A DNA stretch of 64,000 nt from Chloroflexota bacterium (GTDB lineage: Bacteria; Chloroflexota; Chloroflexia; Chloroheliales; Chloroheliaceae): assembly GCA_028287745.1 (NCBI GenBank), contig JAQBPB010000018.1, positions 1-64,000 on the forward strand, written 5' to 3'. The notes below the pieces were generated by a model. That model had not been told where the DNA came from, searched no databases, and saw nothing but the letters and a program-made list of their open reading frames with translations. A program made the translations under genes and the position numbers. Shown here one piece after another: positions 1-8,544 of the stretch (position 1 is its first letter; each line of letters starts with the position of its first letter).

Positions 1-2
1 AG

Positions 3-1754
3 CTTAACATCATCCAGTTTCAATGGCTGGCCTTCTTTACCCTGTGGGTGGTAAAGTTCCTGGACTGGCTTTTCCCGGGACGGGCCGCCGGACGCCTGAC
101 ACTTCCGCTGGCCCAGGTCCTTCAAAACCGGGCGAAATATCAACTGCGCTACGGCACTCTGGCGGCCTTATTCCTGGTTTTAATTGCTTTCACCGACCAG
201 TACCACCTTTTATTTGCGGCCTTCCTGTTGGTCTGGTTAAGCCTGGCCCCGCTAGTCCGGCTGCTGGCCCGGCAGAACTGGCCCGAGGCCGGGATAAGCC
301 TGGTTAAACTGGCTTTGCTGGTAGTACCGGCCGGAGTGGCTTTTTCGCCAGTAATGCTCGGAATTATCCGGGACGCCCGCAGCGGGGCCTTTTTAGATAC
401 TGAAAATAACCTGATTAAAGGTCTCGACCTGTGGAGCCTGTTTAACCCCTGGGGTATTGGCAGCGACGGCAAATCGTTGCAACTGGAACGGTTCCGTTTC
501 CCGGACCCCGTCTATTATTATTCAATAGGCTGGTGGGTAATTCTGGGCCTGGCCCTGGTCGCTGCCTGGAAACTGCGAGCGGCCCGGTCCTGGGCTTTCC
601 TGGCCCTGGCTACGGCGGTCCTGGCCCTGGGCGGCAGCCTGATTATCAGTGACCTGGAAACAGGTTTGCCCTTACCGGGCCGCCTTGTCAGCGAGATACC
701 GGTTTTAAAGGTGATGCATTACGCCTGGCGCTGGCTCCTGGTGGCCTCGCTGGGCCTGGCCGTTGCCAGTGCCTACGGCGTAAGCTGGCTGCGCCAGAAA
801 TTCCTGGACCGGCCTACTCCGGTGGAAACCGCACCCCGCCGGAAGCAAATAATCGCCCGGACAAAATATGCCGCCCTGCCTGTACTGGTCTTAATATGCC
901 TGACAGCTCTCCAACCTTTCCCGGTTGCCTGGGAAAAATGGGTGGTCCCGCCTGCCCCGGCCGTTTTTGGGGGGAACGTCCTGACCCAGCCTGGAGCCTT
1001 ACTGGAATTGCCCTTTAGCGAGCATAACCGGGATAAGGCCGATAATATGCGCTACCAGACCAGCCATAACCGGCCGATCGTGGGCGGCTATATGGCCCGG
1101 CAGGTCTTAATTGACTATGCCGCCTCGCCGTTCGCCTTTTTTTACGAGGAATACCCGGTCGCATCCAGGGACGTAATCCCGGTTTCGCCGGAGGGTGCCA
1201 GGAGCATGCTGGCCTATTACAACTTTGGCTATATGCTTTTGTACAAGGATAACCTGGATAACAAGCGGCAGGAGCGGTTCCGCCAGATTATTGAGCAAAC
1301 CCTGGGGCCAGTAAAAACAGCCTGTACCTATGAAGACGCCCAGGTGCTGGCTTGCCCGGTCGTACCACCGCAAACCGCAGTGCCATTTCTTGCACTGACC
1401 AAAGGCTGGTATAACGCAGAAGCGGAAAACGGCGGGCAGCGCTGGTTGCGCGGGCAGGAAGGCTACCTGGGGATGTTTGTCCCGGCTACCGGCACCTATA
1501 AGCTGAATTTCGAGGGCGCGGCCTATCGAAACGGCCGCCAACTGGTGGTGGAGGTGGACGGCCAGCCGCAAGCCCAGGTAACAATCCAGCCGGACCGCCA
1601 GGACTATTCCATCGAATTGAAAATAACCGGGGGCAGCCATATAATTAGACTTTACAGCCCTGAACCAACCGACCGGCCCAGCAATCACGGTACGCCGTCC
1701 GATACCCGGACCCTGACGTTATTATTTAGCAAACTAAACCTAGTAAAGAGTTAA
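3..1754 (+). CDS. Polytopic membrane protein, GT-C/YfhO-like, 5'-truncated by the window edge
   Basis: The reading frame is already open at base 3, before the first internal GTG at 48, so the gene starts outside the window. The visible 584 codons hold a series of hydrophobic segments over roughly the first 300 residues. A soluble, probably extracytoplasmic stretch follows. The last ~120 residues are beta-rich and resemble a carbohydrate-binding module (YKLNFEG, LVVEVDGQ, HIIRLY). This layout fits the large YfhO or PTPS-related/GT-C membrane proteins that build surface glycans, but I see no diagnostic catalytic motif, so the substrate is unknown. It is followed after 17 bases by another GT-C-like gene, probably in the same operon. 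Confidence 0.6.
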   Translation, partial: LNIIQFQWLAFFTLWVVKFLDWLFPGRAAGRLTLPLAQVLQNRAKYQLRYGTLAALFLVLIAFTDQYHLLFAAFLLVWLSLAPLVRLLARQNWPEAGISLVKLALLVVPAGVAFSPVMLGIIRDARSGAFLDTENNLIKGLDLWSLFNPWGIGSDGKSLQLERFRFPDPVYYYSIGWWVILGLALVAAWKLRAARSWAFLALATAVLALGGSLIISDLETGLPLPGRLVSEIPVLKVMHYAWRWLLVASLGLAVASAYGVSWLRQKFLDRPTPVETAPRRKQIIARTKYAALPVLVLICLTALQPFPVAWEKWVVPPAPAVFGGNVLTQPGALLELPFSEHNRDKADNMRYQTSHNRPIVGGYMARQVLIDYAASPFAFFYEEYPVASRDVIPVSPEGARSMLAYYNFGYMLLYKDNLDNKRQERFRQIIEQTLGPVKTACTYEDAQVLACPVVPPQTAVPFLALTKGWYNAEAENGGQRWLRGQEGYLGMFVPATGTYKLNFEGAAYRNGRQLVVEVDGQPQAQVTIQPDRQDYSIELKITGGSHIIRLYSPEPTDRPSNHGTPSDTRTLTLLFSKLNLVKS

Positions 1755-1771
1755 ACCCAGGTAAACAACTG

Positions 1772-2497
1772 ATGGCTTCGATTGATACGGAATTAAACCA
1801 AAAGGCAACCAATGGCGGCCAGGCACCCACTGATACGCCAGCCTGGCATGACCGCTGGTGGTTATGGTACGCTTTTGTGCTGTCGGTGGTGGTCCTGGTT
1901 ATGTGGGGATATGTAATCCTACCGGCTAATAATCCCTTTGCCTGGATATGGTGGCCGGTTTCCCTGTCTGCCGCAGCCGGAGCAGGCTGGCTCTTTTGGC
2001 GTCAAATGGGCCAGGCTAAAAACCAACTGGCAACACCGGAGAGCCCTGCTGGCAAAAAACCGGCCTGGTGGCTAAAAATCCCCCTGGGGCTGGCCCTCTT
2101 ACTGCTGGCGGGCTTATTGCTAAACCTGTTCATCGTAGTCAAATACCCCCAGCTGTTACGTTACGATTCCTACGAATATAGCCGGATTGCCTACCAGTAT
2201 ACCCAGAAAGGTTATACCCCGGACGCTATCCGGACACCTGGTTATACCCTGCCTATAGCCGGTATTTTTAAGCTGGCAGGTGGACCACAACCCGAACTCG
2301 ACCGGGTCTTTGGACCGCCCCTGCCGCCCAGCCTGAATATGTACTTTGTGTGGGTCTTTCAGGCTTTGCTGCTCTCGCTGACCGCCCTGGTAATATATGG
2401 GCTGATTGCGGAGCTAATGAAGGGAAGGCAGCAGCGGCTAAAACCGGCTCGATTTACTGGGGTCAGACCGCGAGCCTGGCCGGGGCCGCCCTGGTAG
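1772..2497 (+). pseudogene. N-terminal part of a frameshifted GT39-like glycosyltransferase
   Basis: This frame encodes the start of a polytopic membrane protein: a short cytoplasmic N-terminus, TM segments near residues 30-50, 52-70 and 105-125, then the luminal loop typical of PMT/ArnT-like enzymes with D-S-Y-E-Y and R-T-P-G-Y. Another TM segment follows (residues 190-215). After codon ~222 the reading becomes Arg/Pro-rich and stops at 2497, while the natural continuation (TM segments and a TPR tail) is in the -1 frame. The junction lies at about 2430-2460, near CTA AAA CC. It could be a real mutation, an assembly error or a slippage site. The intact product would have about 710 residues. 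Confidence 0.65.
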
Positions 2498-3903
2498 CTT
2501 TCTGCCCCTTCCTGATTGCTTATACCAGCCTGACGTTAACCGAAGTAGCCGCCGCCTTCTGGCTGGCGGTCAGTGTCTATTTCTGGGTTAAGTTTCTAAA
2601 TAATCCGCGTGTACTGGCGTACGGGTGGCTGGCCGGGGTATCGCTGGCCTGGCTGTTGCAAACCCGCCCGACCTTTATCTACCTGCCCTTACTGGCAATC
2701 CTGACCCTGGCCTGGTTCGGGCGCGGACGCTGGCGGTTGTTGAGCCCGCTGGCCCTGGCCGTACCGTTAATTCTCTTTCTATGGCCCCAGTTCCTGGCAA
2801 ACCTGCAAACCTGGGGAGAACCAAGCCCGGTTATTGCCGCCGACCTCTCGACCTATCAAACCGCCGTCGGTATTTACTATGTAACCTATGGCGGCCTTCC
2901 GCGCTACCAGACCATCACCAGCGCCGCCAGCCCGGCCCCGACCGAGGAAGCGGTCTGGCAGCGGTTGAGCGGCTATTTACCTCTAGAAATGGGCCAAAGA
3001 GATGGACAGACGCTCAGTAAAGAGGCGCGCCTGGCTGCGGTTAAAGTTGAAAGAGATTATTTCAAAAAGTTCTTTGCCGATTACGTCCGGTCTAACCCGC
3101 TTCAATTCGCCGGGACGGTCGGGCAGCGGCTCTGGTACATGTGGGACCAACATTACGTTTTCCCTTATTACGACCCCGGTTATTTTGAATACCGCTGGCT
3201 GACTGACAATTTAAACCGGCTGTACCTGGTTTTTGGGCTAGTCGGTTTTGTCGCGGCCTACTGGCGCTGGGGAAAACTGGCCTTGCCGCTCTGGTTGAGT
3301 ATCGGCTACCTGGCCGGTGTAAACGCCCTGGTCCGAATAGAATTCCGCTATACCTTACCGGCCTACCCGCTGCTGCTGGCCTTCACCGCCCTGGGCCTGT
3401 GGGAAATAAGCCGGGTTGTGCGGGGCCGCGTACGGGGAAAAGCCCGGACCGGCCTGCTGGCAGGTACCGGTCTGGCCCTTTTGCTGGTTGTGGCCCTTTC
3501 GGCGTTCCTGCCGCTTATACCGCCCACAAACGCCAGCCGTGAAAAAGCCCTGGATGTAAAAGCGCAGGCCGACGAGCTTAATGATGTGCGCCAGTTCTGG
3601 GCTGCCGAACCCCTGTATAACCAGTCAATCGCCATGGACCCGGGCGAACCTGAGCTATGGAGTAGCCGGGCTAATTACTTTGCCGGAAAAGGCGAATACG
3701 AAAAAGCCCTGCCTGATTACAATAAAGCGATTGAACTGGACCCCACTGCGGCCGACCCTTACCGGTGGCGCGGCCAGACTGAAGGGAAACTGGGCCAGAC
3801 AAAGGCCGCACGCGCCGATTTCGAGAAATTCTTACAGTTGGCTCCCCAGAACCACCCCCGGCGGGCTAAAATTGAAAATGAAATACAACTCTTAAAACCA
3901 TAA
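2440..3903 (+). pseudogene. C-terminal part of the frameshifted glycosyltransferase: TM segments and TPR tail
   Basis: This is the continuation of the preceding fragment in the other frame, which is open from 2350 although sensible coding begins only near 2440. It encodes about eight hydrophobic segments (FLIAYTSLTLTEVAAAFWLA onward) with an extracytoplasmic loop between them, as in GT-C glycosyltransferases. The last ~110 residues form about three TPR units (AEPLYNQSIAMDP, EYEKALPDYNKAIELDP, AARADFEKFLQLAP). No ribosome-binding site or convincing start exists at the junction, so it is unlikely to be a separate gene. The TPR tail suggests docking of partner proteins. If the frameshift is an artefact, 1772-3903 is one gene. 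Confidence 0.65.
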
Positions 3904-3941
3904 TGGGTTTGCGGGTAGCAAGTGGCAAATTAAGTGTTATT

Positions 3942-3970
3942 TTGAGGTTAACCAGGAATTATCCTAAAAT
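3942..3970 (+). promoter_or_regulatory. Putative sigma-A-type promoter of the GT2 gene
   Basis: TTGAGG (3942-3947), a 17-base spacer and TAAAAT (3965-3970) lie in the AT-rich 180-base gap. The predicted start of transcription is ~107 bases before the ATG at 4084. Assigned from consensus similarity only. Confidence 0.45.
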
Positions 3971-4083
3971 TATAAAAGGGAAATTTCCAGCTTATTTATT
4001 GCTAAAATGGGGTTTAAGCTTTACAATCAAGTGCATGCAAATTTAACCGGTTTCTGATAATTTCCTATAAAGGACACGAAAGA

Positions 4084-4809
4084 ATGAATTCTAGCCTGGA
4101 ACTATCCGTAGTTATCCCGGCCCTTCACGAAGGACCCAACCTTGCCATCCTGCTACCCCGTCTTAGAGAGCTTTTACAAACGTTAACCAATAGCTTTGAA
4201 ATAATGGTGGTCACTGCCGGAACCGACCAGGAAACACTTGAAGCAGCCAAAATTTCCGAAGCCTCCGTTATTGAACAGTCCGAAAGAGGCTATGGGGGCG
4301 CCTTGAAAGCCGGGTTTGAACTCGCCCGGGGCCAGTACATCATTACCATGGACGCCGATTTGTCCCACCCGCCTATTTTTATAAGGGACCTGTGGGAACA
4401 GCGGAACGCGGCCGAAGTAGTAATTGCCTCACGCTACGTACCGGGCGGTAAAGCTGCCATGCCTTTTGGCCGCTTTGTGCTCAGCCGCATCCTGAACAGC
4501 TTCTTTGCGCGGGGCCTGGGCTTGCCGGTAAAAGATTTATCCAGCGGCTTCCGGCTCTATGAGGCCGGCCTTTTACAGAGCCTGGAACTTACCGCGCACG
4601 ACTTTAATGTGCTGATCGAAATCCTGGTACGCCTCTATAGCGACGGCAAGCAAATTAAAGAAGTGCCTTTTAATTACGCTCCACGGATTTTTGGTAGTTC
4701 CAACGCACGCATTTTTGCTTTTGGTATCGAATATATCAAGACTTTTTACACCTTGCGCCTTTTGAAGCGGAAAATACGGGCCGGGGTTCCGGCAATTCCG
4801 CACGACTAA
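4084..4809 (+). CDS. GT2 family glycosyltransferase, dolichol/polyprenol-phosphate sugar synthase type
   Basis: A 241-residue GT-A-fold enzyme. The N-terminal strand ELSVVIPALHEG is the usual GT2 start. The nucleotide-sugar and metal site is MDADLSHP (residues ~91-98), as in DPM1-like enzymes that load a sugar onto a polyprenyl phosphate. SERGYGGALKAGF and ASRYVPGG are also typical of this branch. No C-terminal membrane anchor is present, so it resembles the soluble DPM1 form rather than GtrB. AAAGGA sits 9 bases before the ATG. With the preceding membrane GT-C-like genes it fits a lipid-linked sugar donor pathway: this enzyme makes the donor and the GT-C proteins use it. The sugar is not predictable. 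Confidence 0.85.
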   Translation: MNSSLELSVVIPALHEGPNLAILLPRLRELLQTLTNSFEIMVVTAGTDQETLEAAKISEASVIEQSERGYGGALKAGFELARGQYIITMDADLSHPPIFIRDLWEQRNAAEVVIASRYVPGGKAAMPFGRFVLSRILNSFFARGLGLPVKDLSSGFRLYEAGLLQSLELTAHDFNVLIEILVRLYSDGKQIKEVPFNYAPRIFGSSNARIFAFGIEYIKTFYTLRLLKRKIRAGVPAIPHD

Positions 4810-4847
4810 GCAGTCCGATTACTTTTAAACAAAACCAGAAAAATAAA

Positions 4848-5648
4848 ATGAGCCTTAATACACAACAAGTAGAATTATTAAGTCCGGACATGGCCCGGCA
4901 ACTTATCCGGGACGGCCAGTGGACCGGCCCTACCGCGCAGATGGCCGGGGGGTTTGCCCAGGCCAACCTGGTAATTATTCCCCAGGAATACGCCGACGAT
5001 TTTCGCGAATTCTGCCGCCAGAATTCCAAAGCCTGTCCCCTGGTGGATGAACTGGAACCGGGCAACTACCGGCCCCAGGTTGCCCAAAACGCCGACCTGC
5101 GCACGGATATACCGCGCTACCGGCTGTATAAGGATGGAGCCCTGGTCAGTGAACCGCTGAACTTGCAAGACCTGTGGCGCGATGACCTTTGCTCGTTTCT
5201 GATTGGCTGCAGTTTCACATTTGACTGGGCCCTGAAGGAAGCCAGGCTACCGGCCCGCCACCAGGTGGTTGGGTCGAATGTCCCGATGTTCCGGACCAAC
5301 CGCCCCACCCAGGCAGTAGGGCCTTTTCAGGGGCCGCTGGTAGTCTCTATGCGCCCTTACCGGCCCGAACTGATCGAACATGTGGTAAAGGTCAGTGAAG
5401 CCTATCCAAATATGCACGGTGGGCCAGTCCACATTGGCAACCCGGCCGAACTGGGTATTATGGATATTACAAAACCTGACTATGGCGATAGTGTGCCCTT
5501 TGAACCGGGAGAACTGCCGGTCTTCTGGGCCTGTGGGGTAACTCCCCAGGCGGTTGCTATCGCCTCACGTCTTCCCTTCGCCATTACCCACGCCCCCGGC
5601 CATATGTTTATCACCGACCTCAGTTTGAGCGAGGCTTTAGCCCGTTAA
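4848..5648 (+). CDS. DUF1445/UPF0317 family protein, putative hydro-lyase
   Basis: The 266-residue length and conserved blocks match the whole UPF0317 (YcsI-like) family: TAQMAGGFAQANLVI near the N-terminus, SFLIGCSFTFDWAL, NVPMFRTN, GGPVHIGNPAELGI, FWACGVTPQ and the C-terminal ITHAPGHMFITD. The family is annotated as putative hydro-lyases and is related to a domain of eukaryotic D-glutamate cyclase, but the bacterial reaction is poorly defined. The gene begins 38 bases after the GT2 gene and could share its transcript, though a metabolic link is not obvious. A strong terminator follows. Confidence 0.88.
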   Translation: MSLNTQQVELLSPDMARQLIRDGQWTGPTAQMAGGFAQANLVIIPQEYADDFREFCRQNSKACPLVDELEPGNYRPQVAQNADLRTDIPRYRLYKDGALVSEPLNLQDLWRDDLCSFLIGCSFTFDWALKEARLPARHQVVGSNVPMFRTNRPTQAVGPFQGPLVVSMRPYRPELIEHVVKVSEAYPNMHGGPVHIGNPAELGIMDITKPDYGDSVPFEPGELPVFWACGVTPQAVAIASRLPFAITHAPGHMFITDLSLSEALAR

Positions 5649-5658
5649 AGTATGCTGA

Positions 5659-5698
5659 GGAGGTATCCGGTCATTTTTTACCGGATACCTCCCCTTTT
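5659..5698 (+). terminator. Rho-independent terminator after the DUF1445 gene
   Basis: A perfect 12-bp stem GGAGGTATCCGG / CCGGATACCTCC encloses a 10-base loop rich in T and is followed by CCTTTT. It ends the + strand transcription unit that began in the glycosyltransferase genes. Confidence 0.85.
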
Positions 5699-5833
5699 AG
5701 CATCGTTTATTTCGTTTGCAAAGCCCACAATTGTTTACTATTCAAAATAGCTCTGTTATCTAATTAACAAAGGCATTTAATTGTTCCCAAAAGCCGGTTT
5801 AAATAATATATGGAAATCATAATATAATCCAAT

Positions 5834-5863
5834 TTGCCCATTAATTCATGTATATGTTATAAT
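5834..5863 (+). promoter_or_regulatory. Promoter with extended -10 upstream of the 247-aa unknown gene
   Basis: TTGCCC (5834-5839), an 18-base spacer and a perfect TATAAT (5858-5863) preceded by TGT, giving the extended -10 form TGTTATAAT. It lies in a very AT-rich 250-base stretch between the terminator and the ATG at 5968, so the leader would be ~100 bases. Nothing else is seen in this gap. Confidence 0.6.
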
Positions 5864-5967
5864 ATTTTCAGAAAAACTAAATAAACGTTACCCCTGATCA
5901 CTCAATTATATACAACTTAAAAGGGGCTTAAAATAATAACTCTTCACGGAAGAAGGGGTCTGAAACA

Positions 5968-6711
5968 ATGGCAGTTAGAGCAGTCCGGGTAGGTCGATGG
6001 GTACAGCAGCCCACAAAACCGGTAAGTGCGACAACATTTTATTATTCCTGTAACAATCAGGTAATCGTAGCTTCCAAATTAAAGCTGGCAGAGTTCGATG
6101 AAGGACACCGGCAAGCTTTATTAACCGCCCGGTTTAATGAAAACCGCGAGTTGGTTTTTGGCGTTACCGGTTGGAGAAGCGCCTGGGTTGGTGCTGGTGA
6201 AGAAAAAGCGGTATATCTTATTATTGATGCCCAGAACCGGGCTTTTGCCCTGGAAGTACTGGCAAAAGCCAGTTACCTTGACGGCAAACTCACTGAAGGC
6301 CATTATTTTGCCGACTTGCACGTGCCGGGCATCGCAAACGTCCGCTGGGATAAGCAATCCCTTTTCGGGCATATTTTCAGCGGTGAAGTAAAAGCCCGTG
6401 AGTTTATTTACGGCGACACCCTGGCCGGTCCCGGTTTAAGGACTAAGTTAGTCAAACCGGTAAACCCGCTCAAACGGTTAATCGGAGGGTTTTGCAAGTT
6501 CTGGGCGCATTCAGTCGTAATACCTCGTTACGAAGCTGTCCGCCGGACTTACCGCGACGCGCATGAAGCAAATGTAATGGTTGAACTGCTGCCAATTTCC
6601 AATCCTGAACGCAAGAAACACTACCTTTTCCCAATCCTATGGCTGGAAGATGACTGCCGGTTGCATTTACGCTATTTCCGCCTGACCCCGATTGACGTCA
6701 GGTTACGGTAA
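5968..6711 (+). CDS. Protein of unknown function, 247 aa
   Basis: I do not recognise this protein. It has no signal peptide, no membrane segment and no nucleotide-binding motif. It looks like a mixed alpha/beta soluble protein: residues 20-120 contain alternating hydrophobic strands (FYYSCNNQVIVAS, AVYLIIDAQNRAFALEV). A basic, aromatic C-terminal half (residues ~155-247) ends in RYFRLTPIDVRLR. AGAAGGGG precedes the ATG. It is a single-gene transcription unit with its own good promoter, bounded by terminators on both sides, and faces minD. The sharp promoter and clean codon use support a real expressed gene. Its proximity to the division genes is by itself not evidence of function. Confidence 0.75.
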   Translation: MAVRAVRVGRWVQQPTKPVSATTFYYSCNNQVIVASKLKLAEFDEGHRQALLTARFNENRELVFGVTGWRSAWVGAGEEKAVYLIIDAQNRAFALEVLAKASYLDGKLTEGHYFADLHVPGIANVRWDKQSLFGHIFSGEVKAREFIYGDTLAGPGLRTKLVKPVNPLKRLIGGFCKFWAHSVVIPRYEAVRRTYRDAHEANVMVELLPISNPERKKHYLFPILWLEDDCRLHLRYFRLTPIDVRLR

Positions 6712-6788
6712 CAATTAAGAAGCTGACCGGGTATTAAACTGGCAAGCTTGCTAAAGCAGGTTCCTTCAGAGTTAGTATTTTCTAGAAT

Positions 6789-6824
6789 AAAAAAGAGTGC
6801 CGGGATTTGCCCCGCACTCTTTTT
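6789..6824. terminator. Bidirectional terminator between the unknown gene and minD
   Basis: The stem AAAAAGAGTGC / GCACTCTTTTT is extended inside by GGG/CCC across one C-C mismatch, with a 5-base loop. A-run on the left and T-run on the right let it work for both converging units. Confidence 0.85.
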
Positions 6825-6843
6825 ATTTTCTCTATTTATAAGC

Positions 6844-7647
6844 TTATTTCAGACCAAACAACCTGGCCCATAAGCCCGGTTTGGGGGCCGGTGGCGGTAC
6901 ATCCAGTATCTGGAAGGGAACCTTCTCGCCGAGCAGGCGCCGAGCGATATTAGTGTAAGCTTTCCCGGCTTTGGACACCGTATCAAAGACCACGGCTTCG
7001 CCCCGGTTGGTCGAGATAACGACCTGCTCATCTTCCGGCACAATTCCGATAATTTCAATTGCCAGAATATCGCGCACATCGTCCATACTCATCATATCGC
7101 CCCGCAGGACCATTGCCGGTTTAATCCGGTTAAGGATAAGCTGGGGTGTGGGTAGTTCGGCCGCTTCGACCAGGCCGATAATCCGGTCTGCGTCGCGCAC
7201 CGCCGAAACTTCGGGGGTAGTTACAATCAGTACCAGGTCGGCCCCGGCAATCGCGTTTTTAAAGCCTTGCTCAATTCCGGCCGGAGAGTCCACCAGGACA
7301 AAATCGAAATCCTGGGCCAGTTGACCAACCAGGTCGGCCATCTGAGCCGGGGATACCGCGTTCTTATCGCGGGTCTGGGCAGCCGGTAAAAGCGCCAGGT
7401 CAGGGTGGCGTTTATCTTTAATCAGGGCCTGCCGCAGCCTGGCGCGGCCTTCCACAACGTCCACCAGGTCATAAACAATTCTATTTTCCAAACCTAAAAC
7501 TACATCCAGATTACGCAAGCCTATGTCAGCGTCCACTACCGCTACCTTTTTACCCTGCATTACAAGGGCCGTACCCAGGTTAGCGGTGGTGGTCGTCTTA
7601 CCCACACCACCCTTGCCGCTGGTAATCGTGATCACTCTACCCGGCAT
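6844..7647 (-). CDS. minD: Septum site-determining ATPase MinD
   Basis: A 267-residue ParA/MinD family ATPase that binds the inner membrane in its ATP form and recruits MinC to block FtsZ assembly away from midcell. The deviant Walker A motif GKGGVGKTTT spans residues 11-20, switch I region VDADIGLRNLD starts near residue 39, and VDSPAG (Walker B) is near residue 119. The C-terminal LWARLFGLK forms the short amphipathic membrane-targeting helix characteristic of MinD. AGGAGG lies just before the ATG, 18 bases after minC. No minE or other topological factor follows; a terminator does. Confidence 0.95.
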   Translation of the reverse strand: MPGRVITITSGKGGVGKTTTTANLGTALVMQGKKVAVVDADIGLRNLDVVLGLENRIVYDLVDVVEGRARLRQALIKDKRHPDLALLPAAQTRDKNAVSPAQMADLVGQLAQDFDFVLVDSPAGIEQGFKNAIAGADLVLIVTTPEVSAVRDADRIIGLVEAAELPTPQLILNRIKPAMVLRGDMMSMDDVRDILAIEIIGIVPEDEQVVISTNRGEAVVFDTVSKAGKAYTNIARRLLGEKVPFQILDVPPPAPKPGLWARLFGLK

Positions 7648-7665
7648 GCTTCCTCCTAAATTAAT

Positions 7666-8442
7666 TTAACCTCTAAGCCGGCCGCGATGAGGCATCCAGC
7701 TATCCAAAACAATCGTACCATCCTGTAATGAAGCCATTTCCGGCCCGGCGTCAGGGTCTTTCAAGGCGTCAAAATTACCCATTGCAACTACATTAGCAAT
7801 ACCAAGCTGCGTCGGCCGCAGGCTCAAAGCGCATATAACGGCCCCTTCACCCTGGGCAGCCTGACCGGCATCAATCCGGCCCCGGACGGTTCCCCAGACA
7901 ATTACACTCCCTCCGGCAATAATCTGGGCTCCGGCATTTATATCACCTAAAACAATTACGTCTGCATGATGCTTTATTACTTGCCCGCTCCGTAAAGTCC
8001 GGCGAATGAAATATGCCTCCGCTGTGTCAAACGGGTGCACTCCACGTGGGGTCGCGCCGGAAACCGGTCCCTTTTCAGCCGGTCCATCGGGCACAATGGA
8101 CGGGCGAGTATTTTGATTATTGGGCAGGTTATATGGAATACCGGCCTGTTTTGCCAGCAACCGGGTGGCGTTCACGCCTGAAATAACCGCATCAATCGTT
8201 ATTTCGTAACGGTTCAAAACCTCCACCAGGCCCTCAAAATCGGACTTTTCCAGTAACCGGCTCCCCAGTTCTACCGAAACACGCCCTTTGCGAAAAAACT
8301 TCTCCCCGGCAGCCAGGCGGTCGGATAGTTCGTTAAGCAGGTCAGTAAAAAGTAATGATTCATCCTCAAGCATGCGGCATAGTAAACCGCCTGCGGTCCC
8401 TTTAATTGTTACCGCCTCAAATTTTTTGCCGGTGGCGTTCAT
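7666..8442 (-). CDS. minC: Septum site-determining protein MinC
   Basis: A 258-residue inhibitor of FtsZ ring formation. The N-terminal domain (residues ~8-100) is followed by a linker and the C-terminal beta-helix domain (~150-258), recognisable by RSGQVIKHHADVIVLGDINAGAQIIAGGSVIVWGxxRG-type spacing of Gly and Val and by CALSLRPTQLGIA. This domain dimerises and binds MinD. Order minC-minD is as in many bacteria. The gene starts 102 bases after mrdA, beyond a hairpin and a TATAAT-like box, so it may have its own promoter in addition to read-through. Confidence 0.92.
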   Translation of the reverse strand: MNATGKKFEAVTIKGTAGGLLCRMLEDESLLFTDLLNELSDRLAAGEKFFRKGRVSVELGSRLLEKSDFEGLVEVLNRYEITIDAVISGVNATRLLAKQAGIPYNLPNNQNTRPSIVPDGPAEKGPVSGATPRGVHPFDTAEAYFIRRTLRSGQVIKHHADVIVLGDINAGAQIIAGGSVIVWGTVRGRIDAGQAAQGEGAVICALSLRPTQLGIANVVAMGNFDALKDPDAGPEMASLQDGTIVLDSWMPHRGRLRG

Positions 8443-8488
8443 ATTGTTTAGGCTTCCAAGCTAATTGATAGAATTGATTGACGCTTAT

Positions 8489-8528
8489 ATTATAACCAGT
8501 AGTGGCCGGTAGCACCAGCGGCCACTAC
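8489..8528 (-). promoter_or_regulatory. Hairpin and adjoining -10-like box between mrdA and minC
   Basis: Read on the minus strand, a perfect 10-bp stem (GTAGTGGCCG / CGGCCACTAC, 8499-8528, 10-base loop) is followed 4 bases later by TATAAT (8494-8489). No T-run follows, so it is a poor terminator. It may separate the two genes' transcripts or help fold the leader, with the TATAAT driving minCD. No good -35 is seen. Confidence 0.35.
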
Positions 8529-8544
8529 ATAATCCACAACCAAC

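Noticed and set aside
2350..2440. ATG at 2350 as the start of an independent 517-aa gene
   Set aside because: The first ~30 codons are not membrane-like, whereas the competing frame encodes a TM helix there; no ribosome-binding site exists, so a frameshift is the simpler reading.
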